This document shows positions 17,831 to 26,457 of a stretch of 64,000 nt of DNA, in pieces (position 1 is the first letter of the stretch; the number at the start of each line of letters is the position of its first letter). The stretch spans positions 3,188 to 67,187 of the forward strand of contig CAYLSB010000019.1 of assembly GCA_964386005.1 (NCBI GenBank), read 5' to 3'. The stretch is from FEN-1350 sp964386005. GTDB lineage: Bacteria; Planctomycetota; Phycisphaerae; Sedimentisphaerales; Anaerohalosphaeraceae. A model generated the notes under the pieces. The model was not told the origin of the DNA. It worked only from the letters and a program-made list of their open reading frames with translations, and made no database searches. Position numbers and translations under genes: made by a program.

Positions 17831-19294
17831 ATGGCGAAGATTACCAAATTGGACGACATCGTTGCGTTGTGCAAACGGCGGGGGTTTATATTTCAATCCA
17901 GCGAGATCTACGGCGGACTGGCAAGCTGTTACGACTACGGCCCTCTCGGCGCCGAGCTGAAGCGCAATGTCCGCCAGGCGTGGTGGAAGGCCGTCGTGCA
18001 GATGCGCGAGGATGTGGTCGGCCTGGACTGCTCGATCCTGATGCACCCGATGGCGTGGAAGGCGTCGGGCCATGCCGACAAGTTCGCCGACCTGGTGACC
18101 GTCTGCAAAAAATGCAACACGCGGACGCGGGTGGATCATCTGGCCGACGCGGGCAAAGATCCGCACGAGGAACACACCACGCACAGCGCAGCGGCGCCGA
18201 ATGATCTCACAAAGAAAGTCTGTCCGGGTTGCGGCACGGTGGGGCAGTTCACGGAGCCGATGGCGTTTCGCCTGATGTTCGAGACGCAGATGGGCGCCAA
18301 TGTCGACGACACCATGAAACTTTTTCTGCGGCCGGAGACGGCGCAGGGAATCTTTGTGAATTTTCGCAACGTGCTCGACAGTACGCGGGTCAAGGTCCCC
18401 TTCGGCATCGCCCAGATCGGCAAGAGCTTCCGCAACGAAGTGACCACCAAGGCCTTCATCTTCCGCACCCGCGAGTTCGAACAGGCCGAGCTGGAATTTT
18501 TCTGCGCTCCCGGCACCGACGAACAGTGGTACGAACATTGGAAGCAGCAGCGCTTCCAGTGGTACCTGGACCTGGGCATCAAGAAAGAAAACCTCCGCTT
18601 TCGCGAGCACGAAAAAGACGAGCTGGCCCATTACGCCAAGGGCTGCGTGGATGTCGAATACCGCTTCCCCTTCGGCTCCGGGGACTGGCAGGAACTGGAG
18701 GGAATCGCCAACCGCACCGACTACGACCTCCGTCAGCATCAGCGCGGAATGCGGACGATGAACGACTGGTTCGAAAAGGGTAAGGACTTGTTCGCCATTA
18801 CGCTCAAGGAAGAAGATCCGGACTATCTGAGCGGACCGCTTTCGTTCTTCGACGAAAACACCAAGAGCCGCTTCATTCCCTACGTGATCGAGCCGTCGGC
18901 CGGGATCGACCGCAGCACGCTGGCGTTTCTGGTCGATGCGTATGATGAGGACGAGGCCAACGGCGAGGTCCGCAGCATTTTGCGATTTTCCCCGGCACTG
19001 GCGCCGATCAAGGCGGGGATTTTCCCGCTGGTGAAAAAGGAGGGCATGCCCGATATCGCCCGCAAACTCTACGACGACCTCAAACGCAACTGGTCCGTCT
19101 TCTACGATGAAAAAGGCGCTGTTGGCCGCCGCTATCGAAGGCAGGATGAGGCCGGCACACCCTGGTGCATCACCATCGACGGCCAGACACTGGCCGATCA
19201 GACCGTCACCCTCCGCCAGCGCGACGACATGTCCCAGATCCGCATCAACCTCGACGCCGTTAAATCCTGGCTGCGCGAAAAACTGGAGGCGTAA
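17831..19294 (+). CDS. glyQS: Glycyl-tRNA synthetase, dimeric class II type
   Basis: 487 residues, normal for the homodimeric bacterial/eukaryotic-type enzyme. It attaches glycine to tRNA-Gly in the cytoplasm. Motif 1 is at YGGLASCYDYGPLGAELK. A zinc-type insert has Cys pairs CKKC and CPGC, about 40 residues apart. Motif 2 is in SFRNEVTTKAFIFRTREFEQ and motif 3 in EPSAGIDRSTLAFL. The C-terminal anticodon-binding domain runs to the end. An AAAGGT ribosome site lies before the ATG. Confidence 0.97.
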   Translation: MAKITKLDDIVALCKRRGFIFQSSEIYGGLASCYDYGPLGAELKRNVRQAWWKAVVQMREDVVGLDCSILMHPMAWKASGHADKFADLVTVCKKCNTRTRVDHLADAGKDPHEEHTTHSAAAPNDLTKKVCPGCGTVGQFTEPMAFRLMFETQMGANVDDTMKLFLRPETAQGIFVNFRNVLDSTRVKVPFGIAQIGKSFRNEVTTKAFIFRTREFEQAELEFFCAPGTDEQWYEHWKQQRFQWYLDLGIKKENLRFREHEKDELAHYAKGCVDVEYRFPFGSGDWQELEGIANRTDYDLRQHQRGMRTMNDWFEKGKDLFAITLKEEDPDYLSGPLSFFDENTKSRFIPYVIEPSAGIDRSTLAFLVDAYDEDEANGEVRSILRFSPALAPIKAGIFPLVKKEGMPDIARKLYDDLKRNWSVFYDEKGAVGRRYRRQDEAGTPWCITIDGQTLADQTVTLRQRDDMSQIRINLDAVKSWLREKLEA

Positions 19295-19325
19295 TAACAC
19301 GGACCCAATGACATTGATCCTTTTT

Positions 19326-19353
19326 GTCATTCCCGCGGAAAGGGGAATCCGGA
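19326..19353 (+). repeat. REP-like palindromic repeat (GTCATTCC family)
   Basis: GTCATTCCCGCGGAAAGGGGAATCC is an imperfect palindrome, related to copies at 22972-22996 (inverted), 40460-40489 and 63151-63178. It lies 31 nt after glyQS and could also act as a 3' end stabiliser. Confidence 0.6.
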
Positions 19354-19417
19354 ATTTTTGGTTTGAGGATGAATTCATTCGGTTATATACTCTCCGTCAA
19401 AACAGGGCATAGATGCA

Positions 19418-19738
19418 ATGGTTGACCGTGCGCTATTGAATATCGTTCGTGACCGACTCGTCGAGGGGTTTCACCCCGACAAAATCATTCTGTTCGGTTC
19501 CCAGGCCCGCGGAGACGCCGACCCCCGAAGCGATGTCGATCTGCTGGTTATCTGTCCCGTCTCCGGTAGCCGTCGTAAGATGATGGTGGAAATGGATCGC
19601 TCATTGCGTGGGCTTTCCCTGGCGCGGGATATCGTCATTCTGACACCCGAAGAATTCGAACGCGACAAATCCATTCCAGGAACCATCGCCCGCCCCGCAT
19701 GGAAGGAAGGGATCACCCTCTATGAATCCCAATCCTGA
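19418..19738 (+). CDS. MNT-type nucleotidyltransferase (antitoxin-like)
   Basis: 106 residues. The minimal nucleotidyltransferase signature is intact: Gly27-Ser28 followed by Asp39 and Asp41 (GSQARGDADPRSDVDL), with a third acidic site near LARDIVIL. Proteins of this size and type pair with HEPN proteins; in characterised MntA/HepT pairs the nucleotidyltransferase adds AMP to the HEPN toxin and silences it. The downstream HEPN gene starts 17 nt before this stop, so the two are translationally coupled. Antitoxin-first order matches several known pairs. Confidence 0.85.
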   Translation: MVDRALLNIVRDRLVEGFHPDKIILFGSQARGDADPRSDVDLLVICPVSGSRRKMMVEMDRSLRGLSLARDIVILTPEEFERDKSIPGTIARPAWKEGITLYESQS

Positions 19739-20117
19739 AATACTCCGAAAGGTTCGTGTGTGGCTGGACTATGCCGATGAGGATCTGCGACTGGCTATTC
19801 ACGGTATGACAATCATCGAGCCATGCCCTTATCGCTTGGTTGCTTATCATGCCCAGCAATGTGTCGAAAAACTCCTGAAAGCATATTTGATCTACCAGTG
19901 CGTGGATTTCCCTTATACGCATAACATCTCGACCCTCTTGGAGTTGACTGGGAAAACCACAGATTGGCCAATCTCTTTGTCAGAAGCGGAAATCCTGACA
20001 CCCTACGCGGTTTCGACACGATATCCGGGAGAAGACGAACCAGTCTCACGACAGGAAGCGGAAAATGCTATCGCTATCGCCGAACAGGCGAGAAAAATCG
20101 TACGGGCTCGCATTTGA
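19722..20117 (+). CDS. HEPN-domain protein (putative RNase toxin)
   Basis: 131 residues. The helical HEPN core shows an R-x4-H motif at Arg38-His43 (RLVAYH) followed by AQQCVEKLLKAYLIYQ, the usual family surroundings. The motif normally forms an RNA-cleaving site in a dimer. The C-terminal RYPGEDEPVSRQEAENAI is also typical of HEPN partners of MNT proteins. It overlaps the MNT gene by 17 nt. Likely a toxin of a type VII toxin-antitoxin pair, by family knowledge; activity is not shown. Confidence 0.85.
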   Translation: MNPNPEILRKVRVWLDYADEDLRLAIHGMTIIEPCPYRLVAYHAQQCVEKLLKAYLIYQCVDFPYTHNISTLLELTGKTTDWPISLSEAEILTPYAVSTRYPGEDEPVSRQEAENAIAIAEQARKIVRARI

Positions 20118-20137
20118 GAATAAGTTGGAGGTTCTCT

Positions 20138-21304
20138 ATGGACAAGTTGATTCAGGCGATTGAAAAAATCCGACAAAAATTGCCTAACCTTCGCCGTCAT
20201 TCTCTAAAAGAAACCCCCACACGAACAATAGTCATCGACCCCCTTCTTGAAGCACTGGGTTGGGACATCCGCGATCCCGATGAAGTACAATTGGAATATC
20301 CAACCATAGACGGCAAATCCGTCGATTATGCCCTAAAACTCAACAAGAAACCGGTTCTCCTTGTCGAAGCAAAAGCCCTTGGGGATTTACTCGACGATGT
20401 TAAGGCAATCACTCAGGTCGTCGGATACGCGGCTAATGATGGGATTGTATGGTGCATTCTTACAAACGGAATCAAGTGGCGGATATATCGGAGTATGGAA
20501 AAATGTGCTGCACCTGACAAGCTAATGTATGAGGTCAGTATCGAATCGGATGATTCTGGAGGATTAACCTTGGAACAAATCGCCAGGCAGCTTTGGCGGT
20601 TTTCCTCCGAAGAAATGGTCAAAGGTACGCTTGATTCACTCGGAGAAGAAACATTCACGGATGGAAAAGTACGGAAAGCATTATCGAACTTGATGACGAA
20701 TCCAACCAGGCCATTGTTGAATATCATTCGTTCAGCAATCGGCGATGGCAGTCTTACTCCCGTAAGGATCAAGGATAGTCTTTTACGAATTGTTGGTGAA
20801 ACTTCCGCGGATAGTAATCCGAATCATACAAGACGGAAATCCTCGGATGAAATTTTGACGAAATCCGAAGGTGCTCGTTCACGAGGTGCCAAGAAAGCTT
20901 GGGCAACTCGTCGGACAAGAAAAGGTGAATCACCATTTAGTGAGGATCATCATCTTGCCGGTAAACCTCTTGAAGTTGTTGAATTATACCGCGCAGTTGA
21001 ACGGCTATGTTTATCATTGTCTCCGTCCAATATTTCAAAACGGATCTTGGCAAAATATATAAGTTTTGAACATGAAAACCATTCTTTTTGTAGTGTTCAT
21101 GTTTACCAAGGAGGTTTAAGAGTGTGGGTACATCTCAAATATAATCGAATCGAGAATCCGCCATCAAATATCCGGGATGTTTCAGGCATTGGACATTGGG
21201 GAACGGGAAGTGTTGAGATACGAATAAGTAATCGATTTGATCTCGATCAAACGATGAATCTCATCCGTCAATCTTATGAAAGCAGATCGGGAGGTAATCG
21301 GTAA
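20138..21304 (+). CDS. HsdR_N-type nuclease domain fused to DUF5655 domain
   Basis: 388 residues from ATG 20138, with TTGGAGG seven nt upstream. Residues about 25-150 match the N-terminal restriction-endonuclease domain of type I R subunits, with the PD-(D/E)xK pattern Asp63 ... Glu77-x-Lys79 (VDYALKL ... LLVEAKA) and a later GIKWRIYR. A basic linker follows. The C-terminal 110 residues look like DUF5655, with the hallmark DVSGIGHWGTGSVEIRI. There is no helicase, modification or specificity gene nearby, so this is a stand-alone nuclease-like protein. It starts 20 nt after the HEPN gene and may belong to the same defence-related unit. This stretch has lower GC and more A-rich codons than its neighbours, suggesting transfer. 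Confidence 0.75.
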   Translation: MDKLIQAIEKIRQKLPNLRRHSLKETPTRTIVIDPLLEALGWDIRDPDEVQLEYPTIDGKSVDYALKLNKKPVLLVEAKALGDLLDDVKAITQVVGYAANDGIVWCILTNGIKWRIYRSMEKCAAPDKLMYEVSIESDDSGGLTLEQIARQLWRFSSEEMVKGTLDSLGEETFTDGKVRKALSNLMTNPTRPLLNIIRSAIGDGSLTPVRIKDSLLRIVGETSADSNPNHTRRKSSDEILTKSEGARSRGAKKAWATRRTRKGESPFSEDHHLAGKPLEVVELYRAVERLCLSLSPSNISKRILAKYISFEHENHSFCSVHVYQGGLRVWVHLKYNRIENPPSNIRDVSGIGHWGTGSVEIRISNRFDLDQTMNLIRQSYESRSGGNR

Positions 21305-21369
21305 ACGGCGAGGCTTTTCATAATTTTCCTTTAATGATAATCCCGATATCAGAAAGGACGAAACAATCC

Positions 21370-22872
21370 ATGAAAGCATCGATTGCGGCATTGAAGGATC
21401 ATGTAGGGATAGAGGTGACGTTGTCCGGTTGGGTGTATCACAACCGGTCCAGCGGCAAGGTGGTTTTTCTGGTGATTCGCGACGGCACGGGGTTGTGCCA
21501 GTGCGTGATCGAAAAGGGCAAACTAACCGACGAGTTTTTCGACGCCGTTTCGCGGCTGGGGCAGGAGTCGTCGCTGCGGATCACGGGTGTCGTTCGGGCC
21601 GAGCCGCGATCGCCGGGCGGATATGAGCTGGCGGTTTCGGCGGTCGAGATTGTTTGTCCGTCGCAGGATTTCCCCATCTCGCCCAAGGAGCACGGGATTG
21701 ACTTCCTTATGCGCAACCGCCATCTGCATCTGCGGTCGCAGCGGCCGTGGTGCATCGGCCGGATCCGGCACACCGTGATCGACGCGATCCGACGATTCTT
21801 CAACGACAACGGTTTTATCCTCGTCGATACGCCGATCTTCACGACCGTCGCCGGCGAAGGCGAACAGACATTGTTCTCGGTCGATTACTTCGGCCAGCCC
21901 CTGCATCTGACACAAACCGGCCAGATCTACTTAGAGTCGGCGGCCCTGAGCTATGGCAAGGTCTATTGCTTCGGGCCAACCTTTCGCGCGGAAAAATCAA
22001 AAACCCGCCGCCACCTTACCGAGTTCTGGATGGTCGAGCCGGAGGTCGCATGGACGGACCTGCCGGGCCTGCTGGAACTGGCGGAAAATTTTGTCAGCTA
22101 CATTGTTCAGCGCGTGCTCACGGACAACCGAACCGAACTGGAGACGCTCGGCGCCGACATTGCCGGGCTGGAGAAGATTACGCCGCCCTTCCCGCGGCTG
22201 ACCTACACGCAGGCCGCGGAGATTTTGACCAGCCAGCGCACGGTGCAATTCATGGCTGAGCAGCTTGCCGACTTCAAGCGGCAGCGAGAAGAAATTTCGC
22301 AAAAGATCGCACAAATCGAAGAGCAGGAAAAACGCGGCGGCCTCAAGAAATGGCAGCAGGAAAAGAACGCCGCCGACCTGATCCGCCTCCGCGGCGAACT
22401 GGAAGAGATCGAGGTCAAGATCGAAAACAATCCCAAGCACGCTCAACTTGCGGCCGAATTCAAGTGGGGCAAGGATCTCGGCGGTTCCGATGAAACCATC
22501 ATCTCGCTGATGCACGAAAAGCCGGTCTTTGTGACGCACTACCCGCGCGATGCCAAGGCCTTCTACATGCGGACGGATCGAAGCAATCCAAAAGTCGTCG
22601 AGAACTACGACCTCTTGGCCCCGCAGGGCTTCGGCGAGATCATCGGCGGTTCGGTCCGCGAGGATGATTATGATATGCTGCTAAAACGGATCGAGGAAGA
22701 AGGGTATAAGCCCGAAAATTATTCGTGGTATCTCGACCTGCGGAAATACGGATCGGCCCCGCACGGCGGTTTCGGCTTGGGCGTCGAGCGGACCGTCGCC
22801 TGGGTCACCGGTGAGCGGCACATTCGCCAGTGCATCGCGTATCCAAGGATGATGGATAAAATCTATCTATGA
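21370..22872 (+). CDS. asnS: Asparaginyl-tRNA synthetase
   Basis: 500 residues from ATG 21370; the 12 codons upstream add nothing recognisable and this ATG begins the OB-fold (VTLSGWVYHNRSSGK). It charges tRNA-Asn with asparagine. Motif 2 is at FRAEKSKTRRHLTEFWMVEPE, and motif 3 at GGFGLGVERTVAWVTG. Between them is a charged, helix-forming stretch (about residues 285-370) with an E/K/Q-rich coiled-coil look, making the protein longer than E. coli AsnRS (466 residues). The serine and asparagine specificity loops look normal. Confidence 0.93.
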   Translation: MKASIAALKDHVGIEVTLSGWVYHNRSSGKVVFLVIRDGTGLCQCVIEKGKLTDEFFDAVSRLGQESSLRITGVVRAEPRSPGGYELAVSAVEIVCPSQDFPISPKEHGIDFLMRNRHLHLRSQRPWCIGRIRHTVIDAIRRFFNDNGFILVDTPIFTTVAGEGEQTLFSVDYFGQPLHLTQTGQIYLESAALSYGKVYCFGPTFRAEKSKTRRHLTEFWMVEPEVAWTDLPGLLELAENFVSYIVQRVLTDNRTELETLGADIAGLEKITPPFPRLTYTQAAEILTSQRTVQFMAEQLADFKRQREEISQKIAQIEEQEKRGGLKKWQQEKNAADLIRLRGELEEIEVKIENNPKHAQLAAEFKWGKDLGGSDETIISLMHEKPVFVTHYPRDAKAFYMRTDRSNPKVVENYDLLAPQGFGEIIGGSVREDDYDMLLKRIEEEGYKPENYSWYLDLRKYGSAPHGGFGLGVERTVAWVTGERHIRQCIAYPRMMDKIYL

Positions 22873-22880
22873 GAATCCAC

Positions 22881-22907
22881 ATGGGTTCGCAACCACGGCG
22901 AACCCAT
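22881..22907 (+). terminator. Hairpin after asnS
   Basis: A perfect 10-bp stem (ATGGGTTCGC / GCGAACCCAT) with a 7-nt loop, starting 8 nt after the stop. No T-run follows, so it is either a weak terminator or a 3'-stabilising hairpin. Confidence 0.5.
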
Positions 22908-22971
22908 CCACTGGTTGGATTATTATTTCGACGCTCGAACGTAATCAAGCTTTATGTAAGCAGAATGTTCT

Positions 22972-22996
22972 CGATTCCGGCTTTCACCGGAATGAC
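22972..22996 (-). repeat. REP-like palindromic repeat, inverted copy
   Basis: CGATTCCGGCTTTCACCGGAATGAC reads on the minus strand as GTCATTCCGGTGAAAGCCGGAATCG, the same family as 19326-19353, 40460-40489 and 63151-63178. Confidence 0.6.
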
Positions 22997-23028
22997 ACCA
23001 GGTTGTGGTATTATTCCGGCAGAGTCTC

Positions 23029-23253
23029 TTATGACCACTTGGTGAGAGCCAGGCCGTCTTTATCCGTGAAAGATCCGACGATGATCATGATCAGGTCGAT
23101 TAAGACCCAGATTCCGAAAAATCCGCCGAACGTAACGATAATGAGGATGCCTGTTCCGATTTTGCCAACATAAAAACGGTGTACGCCCAAACACCCAACC
23201 AGCAGGCACAGCAACAACGCCACCAAACGACTTTTGCTCGATTCCGCCGCCAT
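23029..23253 (-). CDS. TM2-domain membrane protein
   Basis: 74 residues. A short N-terminus ending in basic Lys/Arg (SSKSRLVA) is followed by a helix with the TM2 signature LLVGCLGVHRFYVGKIGTGI, a glycine-rich turn and a second helix carrying the acidic DLIMIIVGSFTDKDG, as in TM2 proteins. The ribosome site AAAGGAG lies before the ATG at 23253. The function of bacterial TM2 proteins is unknown. It is a single gene between asnS (convergent) and the next leftward secreted protein. Confidence 0.85.
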   Translation of the reverse strand: MAAESSKSRLVALLLCLLVGCLGVHRFYVGKIGTGILIIVTFGGFFGIWVLIDLIMIIVGSFTDKDGLALTKWS

Positions 23254-23336
23254 AAAGACTCCTTTCGTAAAAAAATTTCATTCCGTTGTTCCGCATATCA
23301 TAGCAAATCTTTCGCGGAGTCAAGAAATATCTCCTG

Positions 23337-25247
23337 TTATTGGGGTATTCCCGATGCAACCTTATGGAGAGCGACATCGTCGAACTCGGCCTCGAATCGA
23401 TAATCTTCGGTCAGCATCGTCTTTCCGCGGATCCAGACGCTGATCGAGTCGGCCCTGGGTCGGATCGGACGGCTCTGGTAAGGGATAAACTTGCCGTGAA
23501 CACCGGGCAATGTTGTCCATTGAATCGATGGAGCCGCTGGATCGCTATCTTGTCCGGTCGGATCAAAACCGATCATGCAGGCATGTTTTTCATCCACCGG
23601 CCATGTGCTTCGCACTCGCGCTGAAAGTCGATAGGTTTCATTTTTGTTCAGGGCCGAGACCTTCTGGGCGAATCCGCCATCGGCCGGTTTTTTGGTGGAA
23701 CTTCCGCCGAAGATACGGATGACAGGATTGGGATTGTCGGGGCTTTCGGGGACCTGAGCAAATCCTGTGGCCGGTTCGGGAGCAAAACGTTTCCATCCTT
23801 GAAGATCGATGGTATTGGTTGTGTTTTCTACAGAGCTGACTTTGTTCATGTCGCCATGGGTCACAAGATTTTTGCCTTCGACTTGTTGATCCCAGTGAGC
23901 TGGGGAGTTTTCGTATTCGGTGATTTGCATATCGAGGTCGAAATCCTGGGGCTCGATCCCTTTGCGAAAGGCCCGGCCGGGCTCATATATATCAAGGGAG
24001 TGTTTTTTATACGGATTGAAACCAGGACGGTCGTCGCTGACATCGCCTTTGATATTCACAAATCCGTGCAGAGTGTAGTCATTTTCGATCGACTCGAATT
24101 CGGCGGCGTAGGTTTCGCCGGGAATAAGATCTACCTCGCCGGGAGCAAAGGCAACACCGAACAAGCCCCACGATGCATCGCCGGTGTAATTGCCGTTGCC
24201 GATGGCGATTTTCTCCACGCCGACAACTGGGCCGTCATGGCCGCCTTTGCGAATGCGGACGGCGACGCGCTGCCGCATCAATGACGGCTGTGCCCCGCCG
24301 GTGGCGGCATAGAGGACAACCGAAGCCAGAGATTTTCCCTGGGCCCGCCATGTCTGCGACCAGCGACGATCGAAGCCGGACAACTCGACGAACTTGGCGT
24401 GGATGCGTTTGTTGTAGGGGATGACGAGGCCGTCGCTGTCGGATGCGATGGTCATGCAGAGATGACGATTGAGCCAGCCGGTGTCACCGCGATCGCCTTT
24501 GCGAAAAACACTCGCCAGAGCATTTTCGATCGGCCGCCAGAAGACCTGAAAGCGGCCCTGCGGTGATTGGGCATGGAGATGAACCGCATAGGTTTGGCCG
24601 GGAATCGTCGGGACCTCGCCGGAGTTCCAGCCCGCCGACCACCAATAATTTTTCGGTCCGCCGCAATCGACATTCAACACAACCGCATCGGTTCCGACCT
24701 GCGGCCATGTGTCGGGAGATCCATCGGTCTTCTTGTGAATCGATAATAGCAAAGTTTGTCCTTGTGGACCGGGACCATCGACGCCATCGGTTGCGAGTTT
24801 GAATCCAACCTGCGTGATGGAAGAACCGCGAGCGATGAACGTCTGGAAATAATCGGAGGCGGGCTTGTCATCCCAGGCGACCAAACTCATATCCCAGTCA
24901 TCGAAAACACTCGAAAGAGTCTGATCCACGATATCGCCATCGGCAAGAAATTGATTGGATAAAATCTTTGGACGAACATAACCCGCCGGATCGGTGAAAA
25001 CAACCGTGTAGCGCCCTTCGGCACCGGGCAGATATAACCATCCCGCCGGATCGGTCTCCCATGTCCGAAATCCAATCGACTGGGTGTCGGGACCCGCGGT
25101 CGCAAAGACATGAACCGCCGACAGGGCCTCCATCGAATCACTGCCGGGATACCGCGGAAGGATGTATCTGCCTTTGAAAACAACCTGGGCCGAAACGCAG
25201 GAAACACATATCACGAACATCATCACCATTGCAGTCCAACGTTTCAT
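23337..25247 (-). CDS. Secreted multi-module beta-sandwich protein, function unknown
   Basis: 636 residues. A signal peptide (residues 1-20, ending VSCVSA) follows a strong CGGAGGTC ribosome site. Two similar modules (about residues 120-260 and 290-410) share a strand pattern, each ending in an IPGQTYAVHL / IPGETYAAEF line, which suggests an internal duplication. The last 180 residues (NLVTHGDMNKV ... FDDVALHKV) resemble a CBM4/9-like carbohydrate-binding sandwich, which typically starts with N-L-V-x-x-G-D and ends with D-D-V. Polysaccharide binding in the periplasm or outside is inferred. It is divergent from the next secreted protein gene. Confidence 0.7.
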   Translation of the reverse strand: MKRWTAMVMMFVICVSCVSAQVVFKGRYILPRYPGSDSMEALSAVHVFATAGPDTQSIGFRTWETDPAGWLYLPGAEGRYTVVFTDPAGYVRPKILSNQFLADGDIVDQTLSSVFDDWDMSLVAWDDKPASDYFQTFIARGSSITQVGFKLATDGVDGPGPQGQTLLLSIHKKTDGSPDTWPQVGTDAVVLNVDCGGPKNYWWSAGWNSGEVPTIPGQTYAVHLHAQSPQGRFQVFWRPIENALASVFRKGDRGDTGWLNRHLCMTIASDSDGLVIPYNKRIHAKFVELSGFDRRWSQTWRAQGKSLASVVLYAATGGAQPSLMRQRVAVRIRKGGHDGPVVGVEKIAIGNGNYTGDASWGLFGVAFAPGEVDLIPGETYAAEFESIENDYTLHGFVNIKGDVSDDRPGFNPYKKHSLDIYEPGRAFRKGIEPQDFDLDMQITEYENSPAHWDQQVEGKNLVTHGDMNKVSSVENTTNTIDLQGWKRFAPEPATGFAQVPESPDNPNPVIRIFGGSSTKKPADGGFAQKVSALNKNETYRLSARVRSTWPVDEKHACMIGFDPTGQDSDPAAPSIQWTTLPGVHGKFIPYQSRPIRPRADSISVWIRGKTMLTEDYRFEAEFDDVALHKVASGIPQ

Positions 25248-25365
25248 TTGACCTCCGATTATTTTTGATGATCTCGCTTCTTTGGTTTATCCATTTTTCG
25301 ATTATAATAGACCCTATGAGAAAACGCGAGTTATTCGTCGATTGCATTATTTGAGGAGCCGTGCT

Positions 25366-26457
25366 ATGCGATTGTCATACAAAGCGATGCCTCTTTGGAT
25401 TGCCATCGGATTGTGTGTGAACCTCCGGGCTGATACTTTACCATCGGTTTCCAAAATGCCGGATGGTTTCGGCATCAGCCGGCGATATCCGCAGGATCGG
25501 GGGATCGAAAAAGATCCGCAGGTGATCTTCGTGGAAAACTTCGAAGACCGAAGTCTGGACGGATTGAAGAAACGCTGGGAAGAGATATCCAACAAAGATC
25601 AGAAGCCGATTTCCTTCGCCGATGAAGGACCATCGGCCAGCGCCGGAAAGACTTGCCTGCAGATTACCGCGACGCGCGGACACGACACGGGCGGCCATTT
25701 GTTTCGCCGATTGCTGCCCGGATACGATACGGTGTATGTGCGGTTTTATGTCCGCTTCGCCGCCGATCACGGATTCATTCATCATTTTGTCACGCTGAGC
25801 GGCATGAAAAATCCGCCCGCATGGCCGACCGGAGACGCCGGTATCCGCCCGGTCGATCGCTTCAGCAGCGGGATCGAACCCGTCAGCCAGTCGCATCAGT
25901 TCCTGTCGCCGCGATCGTTCGATCCGCCGGGTATCTGGCATTTCTACACCTACTGGCCGGAGATGCGAACCTGGCAAAACGATTCCGGCATCGGCAATAG
26001 CTACTACGGCAACAATTTCGAACCGCTTTCGCCGCGGACCATCCCGCGGGAAAAATGGATCTGTGTGGAAATAGCGATGGGTATCAACAGTTCTGTCGAT
26101 GCGTCCGACGGCTGGCAGGCCTTCTGGATCGACGGCAAGCCCGTCGAATGGTTTGGCCCCGGTCATCCCAACGGGATTTGGAAGCGAGACAAATGGATTA
26201 TCCGCGACGACTCCAAAGCCGCCGGTTTTCCCGGATTTCGCTGGCGGACCGATCCGGCGATCAAGATCAACCGGTTCTGGCTGATGCATTACGTTACCGA
26301 TAAGGCCTTCGCGGAAAATGATCGTTATCTCGCCGATCATCCTGACGCCGTGATCAATACCCAGGCCGCCGCCGTTTGGTTCGATGATATCGTCGTCGCC
26401 AAGGCCTACGTCGGCCCGATTCTATCTGAAACGAAACCGGAGGCGGTACGTCCGTGA
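25366..26457 (+). CDS. Secreted jelly-roll protein, polysaccharide lyase-like fold
   Basis: 363 residues from ATG 25366, 7 nt after GAGGAG. The signal peptide covers residues about 1-23. The body is a single beta-jelly-roll (VYVRFYVRFAADHGF ... WHFYTYWPEM ... WICVEIAMGIN ... FWIDGKPVEWFGPG ... AAVWFDDIVVAKAYVGP) of the type seen in heparin-lyase-like and LamG-like proteins. The aromatic, charged concave face fits sugar binding, but no catalytic set is recognised. The stop is overlapped by the GTG start of the next gene (GTGA). Confidence 0.7.
   Translation: MRLSYKAMPLWIAIGLCVNLRADTLPSVSKMPDGFGISRRYPQDRGIEKDPQVIFVENFEDRSLDGLKKRWEEISNKDQKPISFADEGPSASAGKTCLQITATRGHDTGGHLFRRLLPGYDTVYVRFYVRFAADHGFIHHFVTLSGMKNPPAWPTGDAGIRPVDRFSSGIEPVSQSHQFLSPRSFDPPGIWHFYTYWPEMRTWQNDSGIGNSYYGNNFEPLSPRTIPREKWICVEIAMGINSSVDASDGWQAFWIDGKPVEWFGPGHPNGIWKRDKWIIRDDSKAAGFPGFRWRTDPAIKINRFWLMHYVTDKAFAENDRYLADHPDAVINTQAAAVWFDDIVVAKAYVGPILSETKPEAVRP

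Noticed and set aside
17741..19378. Long open frame opposite glyQS
   Set aside because: Shadow of a certain gene; no plausible product.
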